This document shows positions 9,432-17,596 of a stretch of 64,000 bases of DNA, piece after piece. Source of the DNA: Coraliomargarita sp. (lineage in GTDB: Bacteria > Verrucomicrobiota > Verrucomicrobiia > Opitutales > UBA953). The translations under genes were made by a program, and so were the position numbers. Each line of letters starts with the position of its first letter. The stretch's first letter is position 1. The DNA lies in contig JAHEJL010000001.1 of the NCBI GenBank assembly GCA_024638885.1, positions 521,001 through 585,000 on the forward strand, written 5' to 3'. Under the pieces are notes generated by a model that did not search any database, had not been told where the DNA came from, and worked only from the letters and a program-made list of their open reading frames with translations.

Positions 9432-10234
9432 CCGACTATTCCTTCGTCCCGCCCAGCAGCACCACGCCCAAGGTCGACCCGGCCGAGCTGCCGAAGTGGT
9501 TGATCGAGGAGGACGACGACTACATGGTCTTCGACAAGCCGGGCTGGCTCGTCTGCCACCCGTCGAAGGACGGCCCGTGGTCGTCGCTCGTCGGCGCGGT
9601 GAAGGAATGGAAGCAGATGGACGTCTCGCACCTCGTGAGCCGCCTCGACCGCGAGACCAGCGGCGTGATCCTCATCGCCAAGCATTACGACGCCGCGTCG
9701 GCCGCGCAGACCGCGATGGAGCGCCGCATGGTGCTCAAGACCTACTACGCCTTGCTCAAGGGCGAGCTCAAGGAGCCCGTCATGGTCGACCAGCCGCTCG
9801 GACCTGACGAGACCAGCCAGGTCGTCGTGAAGACCGCCGTGCGTGCAGGGCCCGGCACGTTGCCCGCCGCGACGTTCTTCGAGCCGGTGCTCGTGCGGAA
9901 CGGCTACACCCTCGCGCGCGTGCAGCCGCACACCGGCCGCAAGCATCAGATCCGCGCCCACGCCTTCTGGCTCGGGCTGCCCGTGATCGGCGACAAGCTC
10001 TACGGCGGCGACGACTCGCTCTACATGGAATTCGTCGCGCATGGCTGGACCAAGCGCCTCGGCGCCGCGCTCGAGATGGGCCGCCAGGCGTTGCACGCCG
10101 CCAAGCTCGAGTTCCGTTTCCCGCCGCGCATCACCCGGACCTTCACCGCGCCCCTTGCGCCGGATATGCGGGAGTTCGTCGTGAAGAAGATGGGATATGG
10201 CGAGGCGGAGTTGGATGCGGCGCTGAAGAACTAG
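9428..10234 (+). CDS. RluA-family RNA pseudouridine synthase
   Basis: Isomerises specific uridines to pseudouridine in rRNA or tRNA; 268 residues. The catalytic motif VSRLDRETSGV carries the essential aspartate, and RVQPHTGRKHQIRAH is the second conserved block. There is no clear S4 domain in front of the catalytic domain, so it is a compact RluA/TruC/RluD-type enzyme whose target uridine cannot be named. The start is the ATG at 9428 inside the folC stop (ATGA overlap), giving MTDYSFVPPSS. A longer open frame upstream only reads through folC in another phase. Confidence 0.92.
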   Translation: MTDYSFVPPSSTTPKVDPAELPKWLIEEDDDYMVFDKPGWLVCHPSKDGPWSSLVGAVKEWKQMDVSHLVSRLDRETSGVILIAKHYDAASAAQTAMERRMVLKTYYALLKGELKEPVMVDQPLGPDETSQVVVKTAVRAGPGTLPAATFFEPVLVRNGYTLARVQPHTGRKHQIRAHAFWLGLPVIGDKLYGGDDSLYMEFVAHGWTKRLGAALEMGRQALHAAKLEFRFPPRITRTFTAPLAPDMREFVVKKMGYGEAELDAALKN

Positions 10235-10582
10235 AGGCTCGGAGGCCCAGAGGCTCGGTGGACCTGAGAGGCCGTTGGCCGCCGGATACATGAGGTAGGG
10301 ATGCGATTGCCATCGCATCCGTTCGAGGCCGAAGTCACGGAGTCGTCGGCTCTTAGCCAGGCCGAATGGATATCGGTGTCGCTTGGCGAACGGACGTGAT
10401 GGCAATCACGTCCCTACCCATTGCAGGTGGCGGGACCAACATACAACCCCAAGGGAAACCGGAGACCGGATGATTGGCTGGGGGCATTGATGTTGCCCGA
10501 AGCAATTCTCCCGGTTTCCGGTCTCTCATTGAGTCTTTCGGGTTCTGGTCAACAGAGCCTCTGGGCCTCCGAGCCTCCACTC
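10233..10582. repeat. Composite intergenic repeat (copy B)
   Basis: The 352-bp spacer between the pseudouridine synthase and comF is nearly all repeat and holds no gene. It begins over the stop codon with GAGGCTCGGAGGCCCAGAGG and ends with the same motif inverted (about 10555-10580). Between these lie the GTAG hairpin pair (10295-10417) and, at about 10450-10535, an imperfect hairpin element with GGAGACCGG on one side and CCGGTTTCCGGTCTC on the other. The order of modules matches copies A, C and E with rearrangements. Confidence 0.72.
10295..10417. repeat. REP/BIME-like GTAG hairpin pair (copy B)
   Basis: Left hairpin: GTAGGG then arms ATGCGAT/ATCGCAT (10301-10318) and CCGTTCG. Right hairpin in inverted orientation: CGAACGG, arms ACGTGAT/ATCACGT (10394-10411) and CCCTAC ending at 10417. 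Loops are TGCC and GGCA. The about 60 bp between the hairpins contain no reading frame of note. The mirror arrangement is the bacterial interspersed mosaic element layout. Confidence 0.78.
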
Positions 10583-10586
10583 TTAC

Positions 10587-11315
10587 TTACCCGTGGCACA
10601 ACGCCGCGGCATCCACTCCCTCGGCCCCGGCTTTGCGTAGCGCGACGGCGCACGCGTGCAGGGTCGCGCCGGTGGTGAGGACGTCGTCGATGACGACATA
10701 ACGCGTCAACGGGTCGACCGACGCTCCGTCGGCGAGGACGAAGGCGCCGGCGACGTTCTGCCGGCGTTCCTGTCGGCCCAGCCGGGTCTGCGAGACCGTC
10801 TCGTGCTGCTTGCGCAGGAGGAGTTCCGCCCGGCATCCGGCGACATGTGCCGCGAGGAAGGACGCGATCCGCTCCGCCTGGTTATAGCCGCGCTCGAATT
10901 TCCGGGCGCGGTGGAGCGGGACCGGGACGAGGACCGAGCCCGCGAGGTGCCGGCGGAAGACGTCGTCGGCCAAGGCCGCATGGGCGAGGTCGTCCGCCAG
11001 GAACGGACACCGTTCGTATTTGATCCGGTGGATGATCCGTCGGGCGGGGCCGCGCGCGCGGAAGGCGCAGACCGCCCGGGCGAAGGCGGGCCGGAGGTCC
11101 AGGCAATGCGGGCAGGCCCGGTCGCCTTCGAGGAGGCCTTCGAAGGGGTGACCGCAGGTCAGGCACCGCGGGTCGTGGATCCGGGCGAGCCGGTCGGCCC
11201 CGGCCGGCGAAAGGTGCAGCCGGGCTTCGTCGTCCATCGGTTCCTGCGTGACGGCGCAGTCCCGGGGGAAGACGAGGTCGTAGAAGCCGCGGTCGAGCTC
11301 AGCCAGCCACCCCAT
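10587..11315 (-). CDS. comF: ComF family phosphoribosyltransferase-like protein
   Basis: Homologue of ComF/GntX, associated with DNA uptake in competent bacteria; 242 residues. The C-terminal PRTase domain has the PRPP-binding loop YVVIDDVLTTGAT near 207-219, and RGYNQAERIA precedes it. An N-terminal zinc-finger region has RCLTCG and ACPHC pairs, but the first expected pair is reduced to one cysteine (DCAVTQ). The start overlaps the end of the methyltransferase gene by 17 bp, so the two form a coupled unit. Whether this organism is competent cannot be judged from the window. Confidence 0.88.
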   Translation of the reverse strand: MGWLAELDRGFYDLVFPRDCAVTQEPMDDEARLHLSPAGADRLARIHDPRCLTCGHPFEGLLEGDRACPHCLDLRPAFARAVCAFRARGPARRIIHRIKYERCPFLADDLAHAALADDVFRRHLAGSVLVPVPLHRARKFERGYNQAERIASFLAAHVAGCRAELLLRKQHETVSQTRLGRQERRQNVAGAFVLADGASVDPLTRYVVIDDVLTTGATLHACAVALRKAGAEGVDAAALCHG

Positions 11316-11766
11316 CGCGTTCGGCCTGCAGCCAGCGGCGTTTGCGGGCGAGACCCCAGGCGAAGCCGCCGGCGCCGGTGGCGCTGACGATGCGGTGGCA
11401 GGGGATGAGGACCGCCAAGGGGTTGGCCCCCAGCGCGGTGCCGACGGCCTGGGCCGAACGGCAGCCGACGGACTTGGCCAGCGCGCCGTAGGTGGCGGTC
11501 TGCCCGGGGCGGATCCGCTGGCAGGCTTGCCAGACCTTGAGCTGGAACCGGGTGCCGTGGGCGCGGATGGCGCGGACCTTCGGCAGGGGGCCGGCGGTCA
11601 CGACGCAGCCCCAGGACTTCAGCCGACGGCGGAACTCCGCCGACCGGGTCGGCTGGCGGAGGATCAGGTCGCCGGTCTCCGTGACCGCGACCGCGAAACC
11701 GTCGAGGGCGCCGACGCGCACCCGGCATCCGGCGAGGGTGGCGGGCATGACACGGACGGACGGCAT
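11299..11766 (-). CDS. Methylated-DNA--[protein]-cysteine S-methyltransferase
   Basis: Suicide repair protein that removes O6-alkyl groups from guanine; 155 residues. The active-site motif IPCHRI holds the acceptor C123, and the following VSATGAGGFAWG matches the family's conserved glycine-rich stretch. RIRPGQTATYGALA is the helix-turn-helix DNA-binding segment. No AdaA-type N-terminal domain is present. The start may be the ATG at 11766 or the in-frame ATG at 11748. It is the first gene of a two-gene unit with comF. Confidence 0.92.
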   Translation of the reverse strand: MPSVRVMPATLAGCRVRVGALDGFAVAVTETGDLILRQPTRSAEFRRRLKSWGCVVTAGPLPKVRAIRAHGTRFQLKVWQACQRIRPGQTATYGALAKSVGCRSAQAVGTALGANPLAVLIPCHRIVSATGAGGFAWGLARKRRWLQAERDGVAG

Positions 11767-11821
11767 GTCGGCAGATTGCGTTTGCCCGTCCTGAGGTTCA
11801 ATCCAAGGTTCACCTCAGACT

Positions 11822-12985
11822 ATGGCTTTCGATTTCGACAGCTGTCCGGAACGCGCCGGGACCGACAGCACCAAGTGGCACAAGTATTCTGACAAGGACG
11901 TCATCCCTTGCTGGATCGCCGACATGGACTTCAAGGCGCCGCCCGCCGTCATCGAAGCCGTCCAGGCCCGCGCCGCGCACGGCGTGTACGGCTACCCCGC
12001 GCAGCGCGACGCCGTCTTCGCTTCCATCGTCAACCATGTGCGTCGCCGCCATGGCTGGGAGATCAAGCCCGAGTGGATCACGTTCATGTGCTCGCTCGTG
12101 CCCGGCATCCACGCCGCCATCCGCTGCGCCAGCAAGCCCGGCGAATCCGTCGTCACGACCGTCCCCGTCTACCCGCCGTTCATGACCGCGCCGGTCCTGT
12201 CCGAGCGCAACCCGCTGAAGCTCGAGATGGTGTTCGAAGGCGGCCGCTGGACGTTCGACTGGGCCAAGCTCGAGGCCGCCTGCGCGCAGCCGCACGCCAA
12301 GGTGCTCCTGCTCTGCAATCCTTACAACCCGCTCGCCCGCGTGTTCGACCGCGGCGAACTCGACCGCCTCGCCGCCCTCGTGCGCAAGCATGAGCTCACC
12401 GTCTGCTCCGACGAGATCCACTGCGACCTCGTCCTCGACCCGGCCGCGAAGCACACCGTCTTCGCCGCGATGGGCGAAGACCTTGCCGCGCGCACCGTCA
12501 CGCTGATGGCCGCGAGCAAGACCTTCAACGTCGCCGGCCTCACCTGCGGCTTCGCGATCATCCCCGACGCCAACCTGCGCACGCGCTTCCGTCGCGTCCT
12601 CCAGGGCCTCTCGCTCGACCAGAACGTCTTCGGCCTCGCCGCGACGCAGGCCGCGTTCGACCACGGCGAACCCTGGCGCCTCGAGTGCGTCGAGTATCTC
12701 CGCGGCAACCTCGACCTCATCGAGCAGGAGCTCAAGTCCATGCCCGGCGTCGTGCTCCGCCAGCGCCCGCAGGCCAGCTTCCTCGTCTGGTTCGACATCA
12801 CCGCCCTCGGCTTCGAGGACGCGCATGCCGAGTTCGAGAAGGGCGGCATCGGTTTCAGCAACGGCGCCGACTTCGGCGGCCCCGGCCATGTCCGTCTCAA
12901 TTTCGGTTGTCCCCGCGAACGCCTGCGCGAGATCCTGCGCCGCATGAAGAAGGTCGTGGAGCGGGCGCCGGGAAGAGCCAAATAA
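11822..12985 (+). CDS. patB: PLP-dependent aminotransferase / C-S lyase (MalY-PatB type)
   Basis: Fold-type I PLP enzyme of 387 residues, most like cystathionine beta-lyase PatB/MalY, which splits cystathionine to homocysteine, pyruvate and ammonia. The N-terminus with KYSDKDVIPCWIADMDFK is diagnostic for this subgroup. The Schiff-base lysine is K233 in AASKTFN, and CSDEIHCDL holds the pyridine-nitrogen aspartate. Some members also act as aminotransferases or regulators, so the substrate is not certain. It is divergent from the methyltransferase gene with a 55-bp gap. Confidence 0.88.
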   Translation: MAFDFDSCPERAGTDSTKWHKYSDKDVIPCWIADMDFKAPPAVIEAVQARAAHGVYGYPAQRDAVFASIVNHVRRRHGWEIKPEWITFMCSLVPGIHAAIRCASKPGESVVTTVPVYPPFMTAPVLSERNPLKLEMVFEGGRWTFDWAKLEAACAQPHAKVLLLCNPYNPLARVFDRGELDRLAALVRKHELTVCSDEIHCDLVLDPAAKHTVFAAMGEDLAARTVTLMAASKTFNVAGLTCGFAIIPDANLRTRFRRVLQGLSLDQNVFGLAATQAAFDHGEPWRLECVEYLRGNLDLIEQELKSMPGVVLRQRPQASFLVWFDITALGFEDAHAEFEKGGIGFSNGADFGGPGHVRLNFGCPRERLREILRRMKKVVERAPGRAK

Positions 12986-12987
12986 AT

Positions 12988-13172
12988 AGAGGCCCGGAGG
13001 CCCGGAGGCTCGGTGGGCCAGAGGGCGATGAACTCAAAGGGAGGCCGGGAACCGGGAAGTTTGCTGCGGTATGAATAGCCCCAGCTAATCATCCGGTCTC
13101 CGGTCTCCCTTTGGGTTTAACGCTACGCCCGGCGCCCGCCACCTGGGGCTGCCACCTGCCACCAGAAGCAGG
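12988..13172. repeat. Composite intergenic repeat (copy C)
   Basis: Directly after the PatB-like stop codon comes the GAGGCCCGGAGGCCCGGAGG module, then at 13036-13125 the GGGAGGCCGGGAACCGG...CCGGTCTCCGGTCTCCC hairpin element, then a CCGCCACCTG-rich tail (about 13129-13172) also seen in copy A. No GTAG hairpin pair is present here. The inner part of the hairpin element, with GCTGCGG and CCCCAGC, is the reverse complement of that in copy E. Confidence 0.7.
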
Positions 13173-13254
13173 AATCGGCTTTTTCCGCCCTTTTTCCGCC
13201 TTTCTTTCTTTTTGACGAACCGCCGCGGAGTCCCATCGTCAGACGACTCAGGAC

Positions 13255-13325
13255 AGTCCGATGGTGTAATGGTAGCACAGGAGATTCTGATTCTCCTTGT
13301 CTAGGTTCAAATCCTAGTCGGACTA
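13255..13325 (+). tRNA. tRNA-Gln (anticodon CUG)
   Basis: A 71-nt cloverleaf without encoded CCA. The acceptor stem pairs AGTCCGA (13255-13261) with TCGGACT (13318-13324), and A13325 is the discriminator. The anticodon stem is GGAGA/TCTCC with loop TTCTGAT, so the anticodon is CTG and reads CAG. The T arm is CTAGG/CCTAG with loop TTCAAAT. The weak A1-U72 pair is in line with glutaminyl-tRNA identity. A terminator hairpin follows 14 bp downstream. Confidence 0.95.
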
Positions 13326-13331
13326 TTTCCT

Positions 13332-13384
13332 GAAAGCAGAAAGCCCTCTCACGAGGGCTTTTTCATGCCTATCCGGGACGCCTC
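13332..13384. repeat. 53-bp direct repeat, left copy
   Basis: Matches 14013-14065 at 52 of 53 positions; the single difference is T versus G in the CCTAT/CCTAG step. It begins 6 bp after tRNA-Gln and ends exactly where the stop codon of the YbjN-like gene (13385-13387) begins. It contains the hairpin AAAGCCCTC/GAGGGCTTT. Confidence 0.9.
13340..13363. terminator. Bidirectional rho-independent terminator
   Basis: A 9-bp perfect stem AAAGCCCTC/GAGGGCTTT with loop TCAC, followed by a T run on the plus strand. It serves tRNA-Gln and, from the other side, can serve the YbjN-like gene that ends at 13385. Confidence 0.85.
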
Positions 13385-13888
13385 TTATTTCTTGAGAAAG
13401 GGTCTTAGGCGGTTCCCGAACTTCCCGGTGAAGTTGTCCGTCTGTACTTCTATCCTTTTGAGCCACTTGTTCACCGTCTTCGGTTCCAGTGTCTTGTCGA
13501 AGAGCAGGGTGTAGCGGAGTACGATGTCTCCGTCGTCGTCGACGAAGCAGGTCATGTAGTTGTAGTTGGAGTTGGCATTGCCGATAATCATCTGGAGATC
13601 TTCCGAGATACAGTTCGACTTCCCGGCGCCGGGGAAGGCTATTGAGGCTACGATGAGATCCCCGGTGTCCCGGGTTGCCTGCGGGTAGATCATGATGTTG
13701 TAGCCGCCGGATCTGACCGTGAAGCCTTCGTCATACTTGGACTTTACGTCCAGGCCCATGCCTGAGAAGAACCGATAGGTGCGCAGGTTGGAAGCCGCGT
13801 CATCCTTGGAGCCGTTCAGGTCAAGGGTTTCCGCAGCAAGCGAGTTTAACATCGAGATCGCGAACAGGCAGACGACGATTTTTTTCAT
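13385..13888 (-). CDS. Putative secreted protein with YbjN-like domain
   Basis: A 167-residue protein with a clear signal peptide (MKKIVVCLFAISMLNSLAA) and one domain. The pattern GLDVKSKYDEGFTVRSGG, then a paired N..Y region (IGNANSNYNYMTCFVDDDGD) and LRYTLLFDKTLEPKTVNKWL resembles the YbjN fold, related to type III secretion chaperones. Homology is judged by eye. Base composition is clearly more AT-rich than neighbours, with many A/T-ending codons. It is bounded by a 53-bp direct repeat that includes its own terminator, next to a tRNA, which suggests recent acquisition. Function unknown. Confidence 0.75.
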   Translation of the reverse strand: MKKIVVCLFAISMLNSLAAETLDLNGSKDDAASNLRTYRFFSGMGLDVKSKYDEGFTVRSGGYNIMIYPQATRDTGDLIVASIAFPGAGKSNCISEDLQMIIGNANSNYNYMTCFVDDDGDIVLRYTLLFDKTLEPKTVNKWLKRIEVQTDNFTGKFGNRLRPFLKK

Positions 13889-14012
13889 GGTGGAGGTTAC
13901 ACTTTCGCGGCCACGCGGGCCTTCATCAAGAATTATATTGCTTCCCCTGTGTCGCCGACCGGTTGCAAGACCTCAGCGGGAGTCAGACATGGCGTCGCCG
14001 CGTCTCTACCTC

Positions 14013-14065
14013 GAAAGCAGAAAGCCCTCTCACGAGGGCTTTTTCATGCCTAGCCGGGACGCCTC
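14013..14065. repeat. 53-bp direct repeat, right copy
   Basis: Second copy of 13332-13384, same orientation, start-to-start distance 681 bp. It overlaps the stop codon of the FG-GAP gene (14064-14066) and carries that gene's terminator. The segment between 13889 and 14012, upstream of the YbjN-like gene, holds no gene. Confidence 0.9.
14021..14044. terminator. Rho-independent terminator (duplicate)
   Basis: Same AAAGCCCTC/GAGGGCTTT hairpin as at 13340. On the minus strand it follows the stop of the FG-GAP gene and probably ends that transcript. Confidence 0.8.
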
Positions 14066-15188
14066 AGCGGGCGTTCCAGAAGATCATGAGGTTCTTGGTC
14101 TGGCGGCCGGCGACGATGAGGTCGGGCTTGCCGTCGTCGTCGAGGTCGGCGGCCTTGAAGTCTTCGACGGCGATCTCCTTGGTCGAGACCACGCTCGTGC
14201 GCCAGGCCTTGCCGGCGTCGTCGAGCGGGGTGAGCAGGCGGATGCCGGGGTCGGCGCCGCGCCAGCCGACCATGACCTGGTCGGAGCCGGTGCCGAGGAA
14301 GTCGGCGCAGGCGACCGCATGCCCTTCCTTGAAGCCGTCGAGCACCTGCTGGCGCTGCCAGGCGCCGGAAGCGTCGAGGGTGTAGATCGCCGACTTCGTG
14401 CCGTGGAAAGGTTCGACCGTGGCGATGAAGGTTCCGGAGGGCAGCTTGCCGGCGCGGAGTTCGCCGACGGGTTCCTTGGTCAGCTGCGTCTGGCCCCACT
14501 TACCGTCGGCATAGGAGTTGAACCAGATGCCTTCCTTCGAGCCGGTCAGGATCTGCTGGGCGAGGTGGCGCTGCCAGCGGACCGGCTCGAGATTGTGCGT
14601 GATGTGGCTGACGTCGTTGACGACCTCGGTCGGCCACTCGTCCTTCGGGTTGGCCGGCTTGCGGTAGGCGAGGAGCTTCGCGCCCGCGCCGACGCCGCCC
14701 TTGTTGCCCACGCCGTGGAGGGGCTGGACGACGAGGTCCCAGCGGCCGGTGGAAACTTCGACCCACGCCATGCGGTGGACGGTCGGTTCGTGATGCAGCT
14801 TCACCGCCGCCCACTTCTGGGTGCGGTCGGCGGGAGGGATCAGGTAGAAGACCGCGCCGCTCTTCACGGTGTCGGACGGATTCCAGCCGGCGCCGATGGC
14901 GAGCTCGGCCTTGCCGTCGCCGTCGAGGTCGCGCGCGGCGACGCACACGTTGTCTTCCTTGGTGAGGTTCTCGGCGATGACGTGCTTCTTCCAGGTCGGG
15001 TTCTGGTACCACTGCACCGTGGTCTTGTCGGCCAGGATGATGTCGGGCTTGCCGTCGCCATCGACGTCGGCGATCGCGAGGCCGTAGCCGATCTCGATCT
15101 GGTCGATCTCTTGGGCGCGGAACTTCGGCTCCGGCGCGGCGGACGCGGCGGCGGCAAGAAGGAGGGCGAGGAGCGGGGTCGGCTTCAT
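14064..15188 (-). CDS. Secreted FG-GAP/VCBS repeat protein
   Basis: A 374-residue exported protein. The signal peptide MKPTPLLALLLAAAASAA is followed by beta-propeller repeats with calcium-binding DxDxDG loops: IADVDGDGKPDI, ARDLDGDGKAEL and ADLDDDGKPDL. These are integrin-alpha-like FG-GAP motifs, which form a propeller used for binding rather than catalysis in most members. The start at 15188 is chosen because it begins the signal peptide; the frame upstream is spurious. It is divergent from the serpin gene (85-bp gap). A ligand cannot be inferred. Confidence 0.85.
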   Translation of the reverse strand: MKPTPLLALLLAAAASAAPEPKFRAQEIDQIEIGYGLAIADVDGDGKPDIILADKTTVQWYQNPTWKKHVIAENLTKEDNVCVAARDLDGDGKAELAIGAGWNPSDTVKSGAVFYLIPPADRTQKWAAVKLHHEPTVHRMAWVEVSTGRWDLVVQPLHGVGNKGGVGAGAKLLAYRKPANPKDEWPTEVVNDVSHITHNLEPVRWQRHLAQQILTGSKEGIWFNSYADGKWGQTQLTKEPVGELRAGKLPSGTFIATVEPFHGTKSAIYTLDASGAWQRQQVLDGFKEGHAVACADFLGTGSDQVMVGWRGADPGIRLLTPLDDAGKAWRTSVVSTKEIAVEDFKAADLDDDGKPDLIVAGRQTKNLMIFWNAR

Positions 15189-15273
15189 GCGGCCATTAAG
15201 CCGCGGGGCCGGACGCTGTCCATCCCGTCCACTGACGACTTGAAGGCGGGCGTGGCTCGCCCAAAATGACCTC

Positions 15274-16620
15274 ATGCGTCTGATGGCCCTCCTCGCATCG
15301 GTCATTGCGGCGGCTTCCGCCGCCGAGCCGGCGGCGGATTATGTTCGCTCCGGCAATCTCGAGTTCGTGCTACGCACGCACCGGGCGCTCGTCGCCCAGA
15401 AGCCGTCGGGCAACGTGTTCTGGTCGCCCGCTTCCTTGCAGTGCGCCCTCGCCGTCCTTGGCGAAGGCAGTCGTGGCGGCTCCGCGGAAGAAGTTGCCGG
15501 CGTGCTGCGTCTGTCGCCCTTCCGCGGTGCGGATTCGCGGTTCGCCGCGTTGCATGCGTTGAACCGCGCCACCGCCCAGCACCTCGGCGCACCGGTGCCG
15601 ACGGAACCGGCACCTGATCCGGATTTCCCCCAGCGGGTCTTCGCTTACCGGCAGGCCGGGCATCTCTGGGTTCAGCAAGGCTTCCCGATCAAGTCATCCT
15701 TCGTCGACACGCTGAAGGCATCTTATGGGCCGGAGGTGCTGCTTTCGGCCGACTTCCTGGCGAACGCCGAAGGCGAACGTCTGAAGGCCAACGCGATGAT
15801 GGCGATAGAGACGGAGGGCCTCGTGCCGAAGGCGTTGCCGCAGGGTTTCTTCGACCACCGCACTCGGGTCGCCTTCGCGGACGTCGTGCATATGCGGGCG
15901 GACTGGGATCATCCCTTCAACGCCAGCTTCACGCGATCCGAAGTCTTCACGGCCGAAGGCGAAGGAAGGGTCGAGGTCGCCATGATGAATAATCACCGTC
16001 ATGTGCGCTATGCGGCCTTCGAGTCCGATGGCAGGCTCTTCGCCACGCCGGAGATGGTGCCGTATGCTAATGACGATAACGACCCGCGGCATTACCCATC
16101 GGCGGGCGGTTATCAGGTCATCCGGCTGGGTTATTACGGTGGCCGTGCCTCCATGCTCTTCGTCCTGCCGGTCGGCGACGGCAAACTGAGCGCGTTCGAG
16201 GAAGCCCTCACCGCGCCGAAGATCGATGCCCTGCTGCGCACCGGCCAGACTTTCGACTGTCGCCTGCTGTTGCCCAGGTTCAAGGCTTCGGCCGACTGGA
16301 ACCTCGTGCCCGCCTTGCAGAAACTCGGCTTGGAGTCCGTGTTCGACCGTGATCGGGCCGACCTCACCGGCGTGGCGTCACCGCCGCCCCCGTTATATGT
16401 TTCCGATTTCCTGCAGAAGGGTGAGCTCGAGGTGAACGAGCGAGGCACGATCGCTGCCGTCGTGACGGCATTCGGCATCGCGGCTGGCATGGGCATGGCC
16501 GACCGGACCAAGCCCCGTCCGTTCAAGCCGCGCTTCTTCGCCGACCATCCGTTCCTTTACCTGGTCGTCGATGACGTGACCGGCCAGGTCCTGTTCATGG
16601 GCCGGGTGCTCAGGCCGTGA
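15274..16620 (+). CDS. Serpin family protease inhibitor
   Basis: A 448-residue serpin with a short signal sequence (MRLMALLASVIAAASA), so probably periplasmic or exported. Family landmarks are NVFWSPASLQCALAVLGEGS, the breach/shutter-like ADVVHMRADWDHPF, and FFADHPFLYLVVDD near 421-434. The reactive-centre hinge starts at E389-R-G-T392 and continues IAAVVTAF with small residues, as in inhibitory serpins, which trap a protease by inserting this strand. The P1 residue cannot be fixed by eye. The 3' end overlaps purC tail-to-tail by 11 bp. Confidence 0.9.
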   Translation: MRLMALLASVIAAASAAEPAADYVRSGNLEFVLRTHRALVAQKPSGNVFWSPASLQCALAVLGEGSRGGSAEEVAGVLRLSPFRGADSRFAALHALNRATAQHLGAPVPTEPAPDPDFPQRVFAYRQAGHLWVQQGFPIKSSFVDTLKASYGPEVLLSADFLANAEGERLKANAMMAIETEGLVPKALPQGFFDHRTRVAFADVVHMRADWDHPFNASFTRSEVFTAEGEGRVEVAMMNNHRHVRYAAFESDGRLFATPEMVPYANDDNDPRHYPSAGGYQVIRLGYYGGRASMLFVLPVGDGKLSAFEEALTAPKIDALLRTGQTFDCRLLLPRFKASADWNLVPALQKLGLESVFDRDRADLTGVASPPPPLYVSDFLQKGELEVNERGTIAAVVTAFGIAAGMGMADRTKPRPFKPRFFADHPFLYLVVDDVTGQVLFMGRVLRP

Positions 16621-17506
16621 GGCGCTCGAGGCACTCCGCGTAGAGCGCCTGCGTCTTCTGCACGACGTCGGCCGGCAGGGTCGGGCCCGGCGCGGTCTTG
16701 TTCCACGGCTGGGACTCGAGCCAATCGCGGACGAACTGCTTGTCGTAGGAAGGCTGGGCGCGGCCGGGCTGCCAGGTGGCGGCGGGCCAGTAGCGGGAAG
16801 AGTCGGGCGTCAGGACTTCGTCGATGAGCACGAGCGAGCCGTCGGGGGCGCTGCCGAACTCGAACTTCGTGTCGGCCAGGATGACGCCGGCCTTGGCGGC
16901 GCGTTCGGCGCCCATGCGGTAGAGCGCGATCGAGGTCTCCTGCACGGTGCGGAAGACCTTCTCGCCGAGGATCTCACCGCAGCGGGCGCGGGTGATCGCT
17001 TCGTCGTGGCCTTCGGCGGCCTTGGTGGAAGGGGTGAAGATCGGCTGCGGCAGCTTCGACCCGTCGAGCAGGCCGGCCGGGAGCGGGTGGTCGAGGATGC
17101 CGCCGGTCTTCTGGTATTCCTTGAAGCCCGAGCCGGCGAGGTAGCCGCGGACGACCGCTTCGACCGGGAGGGGCTTGAGCTTGCGCACGAGCATCGAGCG
17201 CGGGATCAGGTGCTCGTGGCCATGCAGGGCCTTGGCCAGCGCGTTGGCGTGGTCGGGCACGAGGTGCGTCGGGAAGACGAGGCGGGCCTGGTCGAACCAC
17301 CAGAGGCTGATCTGGGTGAGGAGGATGCCTTTGCCGGGGACGCCGTTGGGCATCACGACGTCGAAGGCCGAGAGTCGGTCGGTCGCCACGATCAGGTAAT
17401 GCGAGCCGAGGTCGAAGACTTCGCGGACCTTGCCCTTCGCCTTGAGCGGGTAGGGCAGGCCGGTGACGGTCATCAGCGCTTCGGTGGGCAAGGGCGGCGT
17501 CTTCAT
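16610..17506 (-). CDS. purC: Phosphoribosylaminoimidazole-succinocarboxamide synthase
   Basis: SAICAR synthetase, the step of purine synthesis that joins aspartate to CAIR using ATP; 298 residues. The N-terminal GKVREVFDLGSHYLIVATDR is the ATP-binding lobe. IPRSMLVRKLKPLPVEAVVR and GYLAGSGFKEYQ are the family signature blocks, and VLIDEVLTPDSSRYWP lies near the C-terminus. The start at 17506 gives MKTPPLPTEAL; a longer frame upstream overlaps the promoter region and the TatD gene. No other purine genes are nearby. Confidence 0.95.
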   Translation of the reverse strand: MKTPPLPTEALMTVTGLPYPLKAKGKVREVFDLGSHYLIVATDRLSAFDVVMPNGVPGKGILLTQISLWWFDQARLVFPTHLVPDHANALAKALHGHEHLIPRSMLVRKLKPLPVEAVVRGYLAGSGFKEYQKTGGILDHPLPAGLLDGSKLPQPIFTPSTKAAEGHDEAITRARCGEILGEKVFRTVQETSIALYRMGAERAAKAGVILADTKFEFGSAPDGSLVLIDEVLTPDSSRYWPAATWQPGRAQPSYDKQFVRDWLESQPWNKTAPGPTLPADVVQKTQALYAECLERLTA

Positions 17507-17596
17507 CCTGCCACGGAGATAGGGGACGGCGGGGCGGCAGGGCAAGGTGGTTCGTCGTTGAGGCTCCGGGTCCCGCGGGCATCCTGTGGTCGACCG

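Noticed and set aside
13385..14065. Insertion sequence
   Set aside because: The enclosed gene is not a transposase, and the flanking copies are direct, not inverted, repeats.
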